Shown piece by piece: positions 1-7,958 of a stretch of 15,594 bases of DNA; within the stretch, counting starts at the first letter, position 1, and each line of letters begins with the position of its first letter. This DNA is from Gammaproteobacteria bacterium (GTDB lineage Bacteria; Pseudomonadota; Gammaproteobacteria; Chromatiales; Chromatiaceae). Both the position numbers and the translations under genes were made by a program. Below the pieces are notes generated by a model. The model saw only the letters and a list, made by a program, of their open reading frames with translations. It was not told the DNA's origin and ran no database searches. The stretch covers positions 1-15,594 of the forward strand of contig JABDQZ010000098.1 in the NCBI GenBank assembly GCA_013041975.1. The letters run 5' to 3'.

Positions 1-2048
1 CTGGCCAGCTTTTCAATACGCTGTTGACCATCGGTCGAGAGCGTTTGCAGGAGAGCATCATCAACACAGTTATCCAGAATAATGGAATGTGGGTCACCGC
101 TGATTTTTAGAAGGTCAGGTAAGTGCAGGCCACACCAGGGTGAGCGAAGCATGGCAAGCCAGTGCAGGCGATCACCCGGGTGAATCATTGCACGCATCAG
201 ACTGTTGAAATCAATAATGCAGGGTTGAGACTCAAGAGGATCCAGATCGATTGCCTGATAGGGAATGCTACGCTGCTTCAAGGCCTCAACAATTTGAGCC
301 AGATGGTTTCTGCTACGTACCAGAATAGCTGTTGTCGAGTGACTTTCGTTATGCAGATGCTCTTGAACAATGGTGGCTATTTCATCGGCTTCCTGTTCAG
401 GGTCATGTTCAAGTGTTGGCCTTATGGTGACGGCTTCTCCGGGTAACAGTGTTTTTGAAGGTGTAGAGGGTGCATAGGTTACGGCTCCTGTCGAGATATT
501 GATCTGCGAAGCAAAGGCCTGTTGAAGATGTTGATTGACCCAGTCGACAATACCCTGTTGTGATCGAAAGTTGACTTCAAGACGCAAATATTCAGGCCTG
601 ATCTGCCCGATACCATTTTTGAGTGCATTCAGGTAAAGCCCAACTTCAGCTTCGCGAAAACGATAAATCGATTGCATCGGGTCACCCACCAGAAACAGTG
701 TGCGGCCATCATCTGGCAGCCATCCGGCAGTTAACTTTTCCAGTAGTTGCATCTGGCTTTGAGAAGTGTCTTGAAATTCATCTACCAGAATATGCTGAAT
801 CTGGTAATCGAGCATCATGGCCAGCTCAGTCGGAGATTCGGCCTCCCCCAGGGCTTGCAATGCTGACAGCGATATTTCTGCGAAATCAACCTGGCCCTGT
901 TCGGCAAACACAACTTTCAGATGAACAGCACATTGCATGAGCACCCGGGTCAGCGTTTCCACCAGCTGCCATTGATGGTCGGTATAGGCAAGCGCCGGCA
1001 TAAAACGTAATTTGGTAAAGCCATCAAGCAATGCTTGCGACTGGCTGATTTCAGCGATCAGGTCAAGCAGACGATTTTTTTGCTGTTGTAAGAAAGCTTT
1101 TCGTTCGGCGTCTTTCTTTTCAGAGCTGGGAGCCGGGAAGCCAATGGCCTTGCTGATACTTTTACGAGGTTCATTTTTTCCGGTCAGTACCAGTTCAGCC
1201 AGAACTTGCCACAGTTCGATAAAATCGGGATCGGCCGGCAGCGTATTATACTCCTGCCAGTTGTTAATGATCGACCTGTTGTCAACTTCAAGATTGGAAT
1301 GAGCGAAATCTGCCAGTTCACACAGGCTTTCCAGCAGACCGGCTGGCAGGTTTTCCCTGAGTGACTGTAAATGTTCAGAGACATAATTTTTAAGAGAGCT
1401 TTCCAGCTTGTTACGACGCTGTTTGCTGTTTTTTGCCGTTGTCAGGGGTCTTAGCCATTGATCACGGCGCTGCAGCATGCTGACCAGTAACTGCTGAATA
1501 CGATCGATGTTGTTGCCCAGGTGCAGCATCAGTAATGACAGATCGTCTTGCCATTGGTGAGATTCAAGTTCCTGTAATGTTCTGCGGGCAGCTTCAAGAT
1601 AAAATGCCTCTGGCTGTTCAACAGGCGCTACTGCCGTGCCCATTTTTGATAGCAGCGGCATTTGTCGGGTAAGAGAGGCGTTCAGGCTGTCAATGGTGAC
1701 TATTCTGAGCCGCGAGCTGTTGGAAAGTATCTGCCAGTTATTCGCTTTGTTCTGCTGCATTGCAGCATTGGCGAGATGCCAGGTTTTCTGTTTGTAACTT
1801 TCTGCAGGCATGGGGCTGCTGGCAGATTCCAGTGACTTAAGGATACGCAGGCGCATTTCTGCAGCAGCCTTGCGGGTAAATGTGATTGCCAGTATGGATT
1901 CAGGCTGCTCACAATGAGCCAGTAAGGCAAGATAACGCTGGCTGATGAGCTCGGTTTTACCTGAGCCTGCCGGTGCCTGCACAATAAAGGAACGGCTGAT
2001 ATCCAGGGCCTGATTACGCTGCGGCTGATCTGCGGCTGTGTTGCTCAT
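1..2048 (-). CDS. UvrD/AddA-like ATP-dependent helicase (exonuclease subunit), 3' end outside window
   Basis: This is a superfamily 1A DNA helicase, likely the motor subunit of a double-strand-break resection complex. The open frame runs unbroken from ATG at 2048 off the left edge, giving 682 codons. Visible motifs are Walker A APAGSGKTE (residues 25-33, Lys31), motif Ia AITFTRKAAAEMR, motif II VDEFQDTSQ (Asp423, Glu424) and the GDPMQSIYRFREAE motif (455 onward). All belong to the UvrD/RecB/AddA family. The start codon overlaps the stop of the upstream nuclease gene as ATGA, so the two are probably translationally coupled. Family members of this kind are usually about 1,100 residues, so the C-terminal third is missing from the window and any C-terminal nuclease domain cannot be judged. 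Helicase identity is near certain; membership of an AddAB-like pair is inferred from the neighbour. Confidence 0.93.
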   Translation of the reverse strand, partial: MSNTAADQPQRNQALDISRSFIVQAPAGSGKTELISQRYLALLAHCEQPESILAITFTRKAAAEMRLRILKSLESASSPMPAESYKQKTWHLANAAMQQNKANNWQILSNSSRLRIVTIDSLNASLTRQMPLLSKMGTAVAPVEQPEAFYLEAARRTLQELESHQWQDDLSLLMLHLGNNIDRIQQLLVSMLQRRDQWLRPLTTAKNSKQRRNKLESSLKNYVSEHLQSLRENLPAGLLESLCELADFAHSNLEVDNRSIINNWQEYNTLPADPDFIELWQVLAELVLTGKNEPRKSISKAIGFPAPSSEKKDAERKAFLQQQKNRLLDLIAEISQSQALLDGFTKLRFMPALAYTDHQWQLVETLTRVLMQCAVHLKVVFAEQGQVDFAEISLSALQALGEAESPTELAMMLDYQIQHILVDEFQDTSQSQMQLLEKLTAGWLPDDGRTLFLVGDPMQSIYRFREAEVGLYLNALKNGIGQIRPEYLRLEVNFRSQQGIVDWVNQHLQQAFASQINISTGAVTYAPSTPSKTLLPGEAVTIRPTLEHDPEQEADEIATIVQEHLHNESHSTTAILVRSRNHLAQIVEALKQRSIPYQAIDLDPLESQPCIIDFNSLMRAMIHPGDRLHWLAMLRSPWCGLHLPDLLKISGDPHSIILDNCVDDALLQTLSTDGQQRIEKLA

Positions 2049-4699
2049 GTGGTGGTTTCTCTCAAGCTGTCTTTTCTGCACAAGGACGCATAACTGCAGT
2101 ATTTGCAGTTGTCAGGCTCGATGTAGGCATCGCCGTTTCTGTAAGATTCAGCCAGTTGGGTCAGGCGCTCGTTCCAGAGTTGTTTGAGTGTTGACCAGTC
2201 AGTCTCATCGGGTGGAGGTTTGACACCGGGTAAAATGTCATCACTGGTGGCAAGGCCGGAAAAACCACATTGCCGTTCGTTGACTTTAGCCAAAGCGAGT
2301 GCTGCCAGTTCAGTAGGTTCAGTCAGGCTGTAGAGTGGCAACTGAGGTTCTGTCATCTGTTCGTTTAGCCAGGAATTGCTGGTGGCTGACTGACCGGTCT
2401 TGTAGTCCAGCAGGATGCGTTGGCCATTGGCCAGTTCATCAATTCTGTCTATACGGGTCTTGAAAACCAGGTCACCAATCTCCAGGGTTTTGTCCTCTTC
2501 AATTTCAACAACGGTAAAAGCCTGTAACCGTTGTTTATCGATTTCCAGCCAGTTGAGGATGAGTTTCAGTAGCCGCTGTTTTTCGAGTGACAGGAAATTG
2601 TCCTGGTAAAGATCAGGACGTTTGTGTTGATAGTATGACATGACTTTGTCGATAGCATTTTGCACGGTTGTCCTTAGCACAGTGTCATCAAGTTTTAGCA
2701 GGTTATGGCTTGTTTTTAACTGCTGCCAGATAAGCTCAAGCACCTGGTGTACCTGGCTGCCTTTATCCAGGGGTGAGGCGCCATCAACAGCTTGATCTGG
2801 TTCACTGGCATGTAATCGAAAGCTGGCTGCAGCCTGAAAGGGACAGACTGCCTGATGAGACAACACAGCCGTACCACCTTTTACCAGTTGATGTCGGGCT
2901 AATGGTGGCATTTGTGCATCGCTATAGTATTCAAGCTGAATGATGGCTTGTGCTTGCGAAGCCTCATCAGAAGAACGTTCATGAATGACCGGTAAATCAG
3001 GTATATCCAGAAAAGGGCTGGCTCTGAGTTCACGGTCAGCGTCCCGCGAGGGGTAACTGAAAACAATGTGCCTGGCATGCTGGATGAAATCTCTGAACAG
3101 TTTTTCCGAGAATGCATATTCACGTTCTGCGGTGCAATGAGGAAGATTAAACTGCTTTTGCAGGGCGACAGGAATAAACGGGTTAGGTGCTGAGCGTACC
3201 GGCAGTGTTTCATCATCAAGTCCAGATAACCACAGATAATCAAACTGTTGTTCGGCAGCTTCAAGTAGTCCGGATACCAGAACCGGCGCATCATCAGACT
3301 GTTCCTGAAAAATTGTTTCATTGCACATCTGCCCAAGAATGGAACAGGCCTCGGAAAATGATAATTGGTGTTTGACCAGGTGCAATTGCCGGAATTCAGC
3401 CAGCAATTTCAACAGGCGTTCTGATTGCTGATACTCATGGCTGTCAAGTGAGCGTGACCCGGGCCAGCCCATGGTTTTCCAGGTTTCCAGAAACAGTTGT
3501 CCATACTCATCCGGTGTATTGCTGGATTTAGCTTGTTGTTTCAGTTGGTGCAGTCGATCCAGTTTTTGTTGTAAAGAATTGCTGGAACCGGAAGTGTCTT
3601 GCGGCAAGGTTTGCTTCAGAAAATGAATCAATGCCTTGAGAGTCCATTGCTTGCGGCCATGTTTTCTCAGTAACAAATCGATGTTACTTTGTGGCAAACC
3701 GGCTGAAAGGGAGGGAGCAAGCAATACCGTGCTTAATGTTTGCAACGGAATAGGCTCAGCTAACAGCGCCAGACAGGTCAGGGCATTTTGTACCAGTGGA
3801 TACTGAGCTAATGGAATACCGAGTGAAAGGTTATATAGTTGAGCGCCACTATATGGTGGCGGCGTGATTCGCTCGGGGTGTAATGTCTTGCGAAAACACT
3901 GCTCAACTTTAGAGCGGTGTTCATTCAATGATGGAATAACAACCGCAATTTTTTTGGTTGCATCTTTCAGAACAAGTTGACGAGTCCAGTTGGCGGCCTG
4001 CTGCAGTTCATCCTCAAAATCATTACACACTCTCAGCGACTGTTTATGGTTGATAGACTCATGTCTGAAATATGAGAGATGGCATTGTTGCTCTGTCAGC
4101 GACTGCACCAGGTTTTTATGTAGCAGGTGGGGGTCCTCAAAGCCGGCAAAAATGATGTGATCATTCGGTTTACATTGCTGTTTCGAGATAGCCTGGGTCA
4201 CATGCTCAATGATCAGTGTCTGGCTTAACCATGCATTTTTTCTGCAAAGCGCTTCAAATTGCTTACCCCAGCGTATTAGTGCCCAGGTTTCCGGGGAGTC
4301 AAATTCGGCGATTTTTCCCCAGTGGATCTGCCATTGTTTCACCAGTTGCCAGGCCTGTTGTACCGGTCTAGCTATAGCAGAAGGCTGCATCATATAGATC
4401 TGCCAGGCATCGGGTTTGATGATGTCAGTCCATAGCCTGAACTCCTGGTGTGTGGATAGAAAACGTGTTTGATGCAGACCGGCATCACCCAGGTTTTCTA
4501 TCTGGATATGCAGCCAGGCCGATAGCGGAAGAACATCAGGGGTTTTCCAGACCTGGCGGCCTTGTGACTCCATGTACTGGTTAAAGTCTGAATTGAGTCT
4601 TTTGGCAAGCCTGTTGTTGACGGTTAGAACGGTTGCACCTGAACCTAACTGTTCAAACAGTTCCTGAAGCCCACGTGTTGTCTGCTCAATAAATTCCAT
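2045..4699 (-). CDS. AddB-like DNA repair nuclease, PD-(D/E)XK superfamily with Fe-S cysteines (TIGR03623-like)
   Basis: This 884-residue protein matches the length and character of the 'probable DNA repair protein' family related to AddB (TIGR03623). It probably pairs with the downstream helicase to resect DNA ends. The N-terminal part has helicase-like but degenerate features (TVLTVNNRLAKRL near residue 24). The C-terminal part is a RecB/AddB-type nuclease: His651 in VHQVLEL, Asp751 in the RIDRID segment, then Asp765 and Lys767 in LLDYKTGQ. Cys619, Cys865, Cys868 and Cys874 have the spacing (one distant Cys, then CX2CX5C) of the 4Fe-4S staple seen in AddB nucleases. The gene ends in an ATGA overlap with the helicase gene. 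No strong ribosome binding site precedes the ATG at 4699, and its promoter must lie within or beyond the 5' part of the divergent gene. Confidence 0.9.
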   Translation of the reverse strand: MEFIEQTTRGLQELFEQLGSGATVLTVNNRLAKRLNSDFNQYMESQGRQVWKTPDVLPLSAWLHIQIENLGDAGLHQTRFLSTHQEFRLWTDIIKPDAWQIYMMQPSAIARPVQQAWQLVKQWQIHWGKIAEFDSPETWALIRWGKQFEALCRKNAWLSQTLIIEHVTQAISKQQCKPNDHIIFAGFEDPHLLHKNLVQSLTEQQCHLSYFRHESINHKQSLRVCNDFEDELQQAANWTRQLVLKDATKKIAVVIPSLNEHRSKVEQCFRKTLHPERITPPPYSGAQLYNLSLGIPLAQYPLVQNALTCLALLAEPIPLQTLSTVLLAPSLSAGLPQSNIDLLLRKHGRKQWTLKALIHFLKQTLPQDTSGSSNSLQQKLDRLHQLKQQAKSSNTPDEYGQLFLETWKTMGWPGSRSLDSHEYQQSERLLKLLAEFRQLHLVKHQLSFSEACSILGQMCNETIFQEQSDDAPVLVSGLLEAAEQQFDYLWLSGLDDETLPVRSAPNPFIPVALQKQFNLPHCTAEREYAFSEKLFRDFIQHARHIVFSYPSRDADRELRASPFLDIPDLPVIHERSSDEASQAQAIIQLEYYSDAQMPPLARHQLVKGGTAVLSHQAVCPFQAAASFRLHASEPDQAVDGASPLDKGSQVHQVLELIWQQLKTSHNLLKLDDTVLRTTVQNAIDKVMSYYQHKRPDLYQDNFLSLEKQRLLKLILNWLEIDKQRLQAFTVVEIEEDKTLEIGDLVFKTRIDRIDELANGQRILLDYKTGQSATSNSWLNEQMTEPQLPLYSLTEPTELAALALAKVNERQCGFSGLATSDDILPGVKPPPDETDWSTLKQLWNERLTQLAESYRNGDAYIEPDNCKYCSYASLCRKDSLRETTT

Positions 4700-4793
4700 C
4701 AGGATTAGTATGCCATATCGTAGGGCTCAAAAGGTGAGTCTACATGTGCAATTAATGCTATATTTTGCACAAATTCTTGCAAAAGTGCCCGTC

Positions 4794-5435
4794 ATGAAGA
4801 AGTTTCTGGTTTTCATTATTTTTATCCTGCTGCTCTATATTTACCGAGTGGATTTACTAGCCGCCTATGCGCGACTGTTTACGGTAAATACTGCCACTGA
4901 AGGGGCAGATGCAATGATCATCATGAGTGGCAATATTGATACCCGTCCTGCCTACGCGGCGAAGTTGTATCATGAAGGTTATGCCAAACGGGTATTTCTC
5001 ACAGTAGAGAAAAACTGGCATGATGAATTGACGCCCTATGTCGAAGCCAGAAATACTTATGCCAGACGTTTTTTACTAGATTCCAGTGTCCCCGTGGAGT
5101 GGTTACCTTCCACGCATCAAGAGGGCGCGATGAGCAGCATGGACGAGGCTTTGGACGTCGCAGACTTTTTGAAAAACAACCCGGATGTCAGGCATTTGAT
5201 TATTGTTACCGATGCTCCTCATACCTACCGGACATTGTATGCGTTTAACAAGGTGTTTGAAGCCAATGGTCTGGGACATATTCAGCTTGAAATGGCAGCC
5301 GCCCCGAATGATGTGTTTGATGAAAGTAACTGGTATACGACTGAGAAAGGCCTGATTTTTTATTTTGAAGAACCGATCAAGATGTTGTTTTACTGGGTCA
5401 ATATGGCCAATAGCAGCCTGGTTGTGCCACGCTGA
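4794..5435 (+). CDS. DUF218 (YdcF/SanA/ElyC-like) membrane-anchored protein
   Basis: The 213-residue product has one N-terminal membrane segment (about residues 3-17) followed by a DUF218 domain facing the periplasm. Supporting motifs are GADAMIIMSGN (37-47), equivalent to the family's 'aDaIvvLGgg' strand. A further match is the STHQEGAMSSMDEA stretch (106-119), matching the conserved 'S..T..eA' region. A third is LIIVTDAPHTYRT (135-147), matching 'iilVTs..H..RA'. Family relatives SanA and ElyC affect envelope integrity and lipid-carrier-linked steps, but the exact reaction is unsettled. I chose ATG 4794 because MKKFLVF makes a normal signal anchor. An in-frame ATG at 4710, with AGGA five bases upstream, would add 28 residues and leave only 10 bp to the divergent nuclease gene. 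The family call is fairly sure and the function is not. Confidence 0.8.
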   Translation: MKKFLVFIIFILLLYIYRVDLLAAYARLFTVNTATEGADAMIIMSGNIDTRPAYAAKLYHEGYAKRVFLTVEKNWHDELTPYVEARNTYARRFLLDSSVPVEWLPSTHQEGAMSSMDEALDVADFLKNNPDVRHLIIVTDAPHTYRTLYAFNKVFEANGLGHIQLEMAAAPNDVFDESNWYTTEKGLIFYFEEPIKMLFYWVNMANSSLVVPR

Positions 5436-5474
5436 AAACTGTTATGCGCGTTAATCAGGCTGATCATAAGTTTT
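5435..5474. terminator. Candidate bidirectional terminator hairpin between convergent genes
   Basis: Between the ends of the convergent genes, AAAAC (5435-5439) pairs with GTTTT (5470-5474), and TTATG (5442-5446) pairs with CATAA (5465-5469), leaving a 2-nt bulge. An inner ATCAG-G-CTGAT (5454-5464) sits in the loop. A-rich and T-rich flanks on each side suit termination in both directions, but the stem is weak and AT-rich. Confidence 0.4.
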
Positions 5475-5733
5475 AGTGATTCCTGTATTTTCTTGATAAC
5501 AGGAAAGGAATACCAATTATTGACGTAATTAATGCAGTCAGAACGGCTAATGCCGCCAACGCGACCGTGAAAAACGGGTCAAAGTAGCCTGCAGAAATAA
5601 TAACGGCTAGTTGAAACAGTAAAACAATTGTCAGTGTGGATCCTAAAACTGCAATACCATAACTCTTAACTGCAAAATGCCAGGCAATTGCTGAAAACAG
5701 CATGATTATTGCGAAAACGATTACGGCATCCAT
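5473..5733 (-). CDS. Small hypothetical membrane protein with three predicted helices
   Basis: I do not recognise this 86-residue protein. It is almost wholly hydrophobic, with segments at about residues 3-18, 26-48 and 55-78, then a basic tail (LLSRKYRNH) that would sit in the cytoplasm. No catalytic or binding motif is visible. The start is the first in-frame ATG. An AAGGA lies about 14 bases upstream, further than usual, so translation may be modest. It converges on the DUF218 gene and is separated from the zinc-ribbon gene upstream by about 150 nt containing a strong hairpin, so it is likely transcribed alone. Hydrophobic pattern and length support a real gene; function is unknown. Confidence 0.6.
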   Translation of the reverse strand: MDAVIVFAIIMLFSAIAWHFAVKSYGIAVLGSTLTIVLLFQLAVIISAGYFDPFFTVALAALAVLTALITSIIGIPFLLSRKYRNH

Positions 5734-5846
5734 TTCTGAATTGATACATCCTTAGTGGTGTGTCGAGGTATAAGAATACAGTATACAATGACAGTCGCTA
5801 GAAAAATGGCCTGATCCGTAAGTCTCTAACAGGCACACTTTCGTGA

Positions 5847-5869
5847 AATCTGGTCCTCTCAACCAGATT
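5847..5869 (-). terminator. 8-bp hairpin downstream of the zinc-ribbon gene
   Basis: AATCTGGT (5847-5854) and ACCAGATT (5862-5869) form a perfect 8-bp stem with a 7-nt loop, 16 nt past the stop of the minus-strand gene at 5885-6097. On the minus strand it is followed only by TTTCACG, so there is no full U-tract. It may be a terminator or an RNA-stabilising 3' hairpin. Confidence 0.4.
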
Positions 5870-5884
5870 CAGGGGGGATGGGAT

Positions 5885-6097
5885 TTACCGCTCGTCTGAT
5901 GAGATGCGCTCAACTACAGAAACATCGATACCCAGACTCTCACATTTCAGGCATCTGGCTTTGTAGCTCATTTCATTCAGAGTAAAGCGTGAATAATCTT
6001 TTATATTGACTAAATTGTGGTTGCCACACTGCGGACAGTAACCAAAAACATCAAACTGGTTGGGTGTGATATTGGCTAACCTTGTTTGTAGATTCAT
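5885..6097 (-). CDS. Small zinc-ribbon protein (two CPxC/CLKC knuckles)
   Basis: The 70-residue product carries two CX2C pairs, Cys21-Pro-Gln-Cys24 and Cys49-Leu-Lys-Cys52, separated by 24 residues. This is the layout of a zinc ribbon that holds one Zn ion. No signal peptide or membrane segment is seen, so it is cytoplasmic. An AGGAG sits about nine bases before the ATG, a good ribosome binding site that supports this start. Hairpins flank the gene on both sides, suggesting an independent transcript. Zinc ribbons of this size bind nucleic acid or a protein partner; which of these applies here cannot be told. I do not know a named family. Confidence 0.65.
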   Translation of the reverse strand: MNLQTRLANITPNQFDVFGYCPQCGNHNLVNIKDYSRFTLNEMSYKARCLKCESLGIDVSVVERISSDER

Positions 6098-6122
6098 TGG
6101 ACTACAACTCCTGTTAGTGACT

Positions 6123-6152
6123 AAAAAGCCTCTCTGAGAAGAGAGGCCTTTT
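6123..6152 (-). terminator. Rho-independent terminator
   Basis: GCCTCTCT (6128-6135) pairs with AGAGAGGC (6140-6147) around a 4-nt loop. On the minus strand the stem is followed by TTTTT, ending the transcript of the exported Gln-rich gene just upstream. On the plus strand a TTTT follows as well, so it could work both ways. Confidence 0.75.
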
Positions 6153-6162
6153 ATAATGATAT

Positions 6163-6489
6163 TTAGCGTCCTTTGCCTGAACCACCCCCTTTTAAAGCAC
6201 TACCGCCCCTGTTAGCAGTACTACTGTTTTGAAAACTGTTACCAACTTGGGAAGCACTATTCGATGATCCAGACGTTTCAGATTTCTGATACTGGTGCTG
6301 GTTTTTGTACTGGTACTTGTACTGATTTTGATGGCGATTTTGCGTTTTGTCTTGCTGCTTCATCTCATTTTGTTTTTCCTGCAAATTTTGCATCAAGTTT
6401 TGTTCCATCCGGGCTTCATCCGCAATCGCCAGTCCAAAAATGGAAAATCCGGCAATCATACCTGCAGTCAATGCAATCAAACGTGTCAT
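6163..6489 (-). CDS. Exported Gln/Asn/Lys-rich low-complexity protein
   Basis: I do not recognise a family. The 108-residue product starts MTRLIALTAGMIAGF and has a clear Sec signal peptide with a likely cut after AIA, before DEARMEQ. The mature part is highly polar. It has a Gln/Asn/Met helix-prone stretch, then alternating Gln-Tyr-Lys (NQYKYQYKNQHQYQK), a Ser/Asn-rich stretch and a Gly/Lys tail (GGSALKGGGSGKGR). This is intrinsically disordered and positively charged, as in surface, polymer-binding or amyloid-prone proteins. I chose ATG 6489 because GGGGA lies six bases upstream; an in-frame TTG at 6501 would overlap that site. A terminator follows directly, so it is monocistronic. Its promoter region is shared with cbpA and carries a candidate operator. 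Confidence 0.7.
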   Translation of the reverse strand: MTRLIALTAGMIAGFSIFGLAIADEARMEQNLMQNLQEKQNEMKQQDKTQNRHQNQYKYQYKNQHQYQKSETSGSSNSASQVGNSFQNSSTANRGGSALKGGGSGKGR

Positions 6490-6521
6490 ATTTATCCCCA
6501 ATTAATTAATTTGTGTGAATC

Positions 6522-6527
6522 AATATA
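6522..6527 (-). promoter_or_regulatory. Possible -10 box for the exported Gln-rich gene
   Basis: TATATT on the minus strand lies about 33 nt before the ATG at 6489. The hexamer 17 nt upstream is a poor -35, which would fit a promoter that needs an activator bound at the repeat block just upstream. Confidence 0.3.
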
Positions 6528-6548
6528 ATCAAGCGCATTGGCGAAAGG

Positions 6549-6582
6549 GGTTACTGAATGTTACAAATTGTAACCAGGTAAC
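6549..6582. promoter_or_regulatory. Candidate operator: phased GTTAC/GTAAC half-sites
   Basis: GTTAC occurs at 6550 and 6560 and GTAAC at 6570 and 6578, and GTTACAA-A-TTGTAAC (6560-6574) is a perfect 15-bp palindrome. Three of the steps fall 10 bp apart, as for tandem sites of OmpR-type response regulators. It sits between the divergent exported Gln-rich gene and cbpA. The regulator is not identifiable from the window. Confidence 0.45.
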
Positions 6583-6678
6583 GCATATTCAGCGTTTGCG
6601 CTATTGAAAAATCAGCTCTTAGACCAGATTCTTAATAGAGATTCATAGCAATTTCTATTGATACGAGGGTATGTTGAC

Positions 6679-7632
6679 GTGGAATTCAAAGACTATTACC
6701 AAATCATGGGTATCAACCGGGATGCATCTCAGGGTGAGATCAAGCGGGCATATCGTAAGCTCGCCAGAAAGTATCATCCGGATGTCAGCAAGGAGGCGGA
6801 TGCCGAACTGCGTTTCAAGGAACTGGGCGAAGCCTACGAGGTTTTAAAGGATCCAGAAAAAAGAGCTGCTTATAATCAGCTAGGTAAAAACTGGAAGGCC
6901 GGGCAAGAATTTGATCCTCCCCCAGAGTGGGACCAGGGTTTTGAGTTTCATGGTGGTGGCTTTACAGGGGCAGATGCAGAGCAGTTCAGTGATTTTTTTG
7001 AAAGCCTGTTTGGGCATGGAGGTTTTTCCCATGGGGCAACAGACGGCTTTCAGCAACAGTTTGATGCACGAGGTCAGGATACACATGCAAAAATCCTGAT
7101 CAGCCTCGATGATGCTTTTCACGGTGCAACACGTGCCATATCCATCAAACACACCGAACTGGACCAGAATGGCCAGCCCCGGTTAAAGGAAAGAACCCTC
7201 AACGTGCATATCCCCAAGGGAGTGCGGCAAGGCCAGCATATCCGCCTGGCTAAACAGGGTGCAAAAGGGTTAGGTAATGTTGAGGCGGGCGATCTTTTTC
7301 TTGAAATAGAGTTCCAGGCACATCCTTTTTATCAGGTAGAAGGCAAGAATATTTTCCTAAAGTGTCCGCTTGCGCCCTGGGAAGCCATGCTGGGTGCAAT
7401 GGTTAAATTACCGACACCTACTGGCAAGATAGATTTGAAAATACCGCCTAACTCGTCAAATGGTCAAAAATTACGTTTGAAAGGTCGAGGAATTCCAGCC
7501 AGAGAGCCTGGTGATTTATATGCTGTTTTAGAGATTGCGCTACCTCAGGCCAATGATGAAAAAACCAGGCAGGCCTATCTTGATATGAAACAAAAATTCA
7601 ACTTTAACCCGCGTGCAACTTTAGGGGTATGA
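6679..7632 (+). CDS. cbpA: Curved DNA-binding protein CbpA, DnaJ-type co-chaperone
   Basis: CbpA is a DnaJ homologue that stimulates DnaK and, in E. coli, also binds curved DNA. This 317-residue protein has an N-terminal J domain (about 5-70) with the HPD motif at residues 33-35, a Gly/Phe-rich linker (about 85-125), and two C-terminal substrate-binding domains to the end. The CXXCXGXG zinc repeats of DnaJ are absent, as expected for CbpA. I chose the GTG at 6679 because MEFKDYYQIMGI matches the usual CbpA start and GAGGG lies nine bases upstream. A TTG at 6658 would add seven unlikely residues. The gene overlaps or abuts the next one, which encodes its modulator CbpM, giving strong contextual support. 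E. coli CbpA has 306 residues, so the length fits. Confidence 0.95.
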   Translation: MEFKDYYQIMGINRDASQGEIKRAYRKLARKYHPDVSKEADAELRFKELGEAYEVLKDPEKRAAYNQLGKNWKAGQEFDPPPEWDQGFEFHGGGFTGADAEQFSDFFESLFGHGGFSHGATDGFQQQFDARGQDTHAKILISLDDAFHGATRAISIKHTELDQNGQPRLKERTLNVHIPKGVRQGQHIRLAKQGAKGLGNVEAGDLFLEIEFQAHPFYQVEGKNIFLKCPLAPWEAMLGAMVKLPTPTGKIDLKIPPNSSNGQKLRLKGRGIPAREPGDLYAVLEIALPQANDEKTRQAYLDMKQKFNFNPRATLGV

Positions 7633-7634
7633 TT

Positions 7635-7958
7635 ATGGTAAACGATTTTCTGAAAATCATTCAGGGAGAGATACTGGAGGAAGAGGTGAAGATTTCTCTG
7701 TCTCAGTTGTGCCGGCTATCTAACTTGCCCGCAGAATCAATCCTTGAAATGATGGAATATGGCGTGATTGAGCCGTACCAGCATTCAACCGAAAAATGGT
7801 TGTTCAAAGGCGATAGTGTGTATCGTCTTAGATGCGCGCAGCGGCTTAAAAAAGATTTGCATGTTAACACGGCAGGAGCCGCACTTGCCCTGGATTTATT
7901 GCAGGAAATGAAGCAAATGAGGATGCGCCTACGACGTCTTGAAGAACAACTTAAATAG
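7635..7958 (+). CDS. cbpM: Chaperone modulatory protein CbpM
   Basis: CbpM is a small MerR-like-fold protein that binds the J domain of CbpA and inhibits its co-chaperone and DNA-binding activity. The 107-residue product has the family's core (SLSQLCRLSNLPAESILEMM followed by YGVIEP), then conserved basic helices and a C-terminal leucine- and arginine-rich coiled segment (MKQMRMRLRRLEEQLK). It follows cbpA directly. I chose ATG 7635 because AGGGG (7623-7627) lies seven bases upstream. An in-frame ATG at 7629, which overlaps the cbpA stop as ATGA, would leave only one base of spacing. Pairing with cbpA in this order is standard, so the call is secure. Confidence 0.92.
   Translation: MVNDFLKIIQGEILEEEVKISLSQLCRLSNLPAESILEMMEYGVIEPYQHSTEKWLFKGDSVYRLRCAQRLKKDLHVNTAGAALALDLLQEMKQMRMRLRRLEEQLK

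Noticed and set aside
162..1302. Plus-strand frames of 94, 105 and 96 codons
   Set aside because: They lie antisense to the helicase gene, whose frame is continuous with all its motifs; their translations show no family features.
2899..3336. 145-codon minus-strand frame
   Set aside because: It is a shifted frame inside the nuclease gene, with Met/Leu/Ser-heavy composition typical of an off-frame reading.
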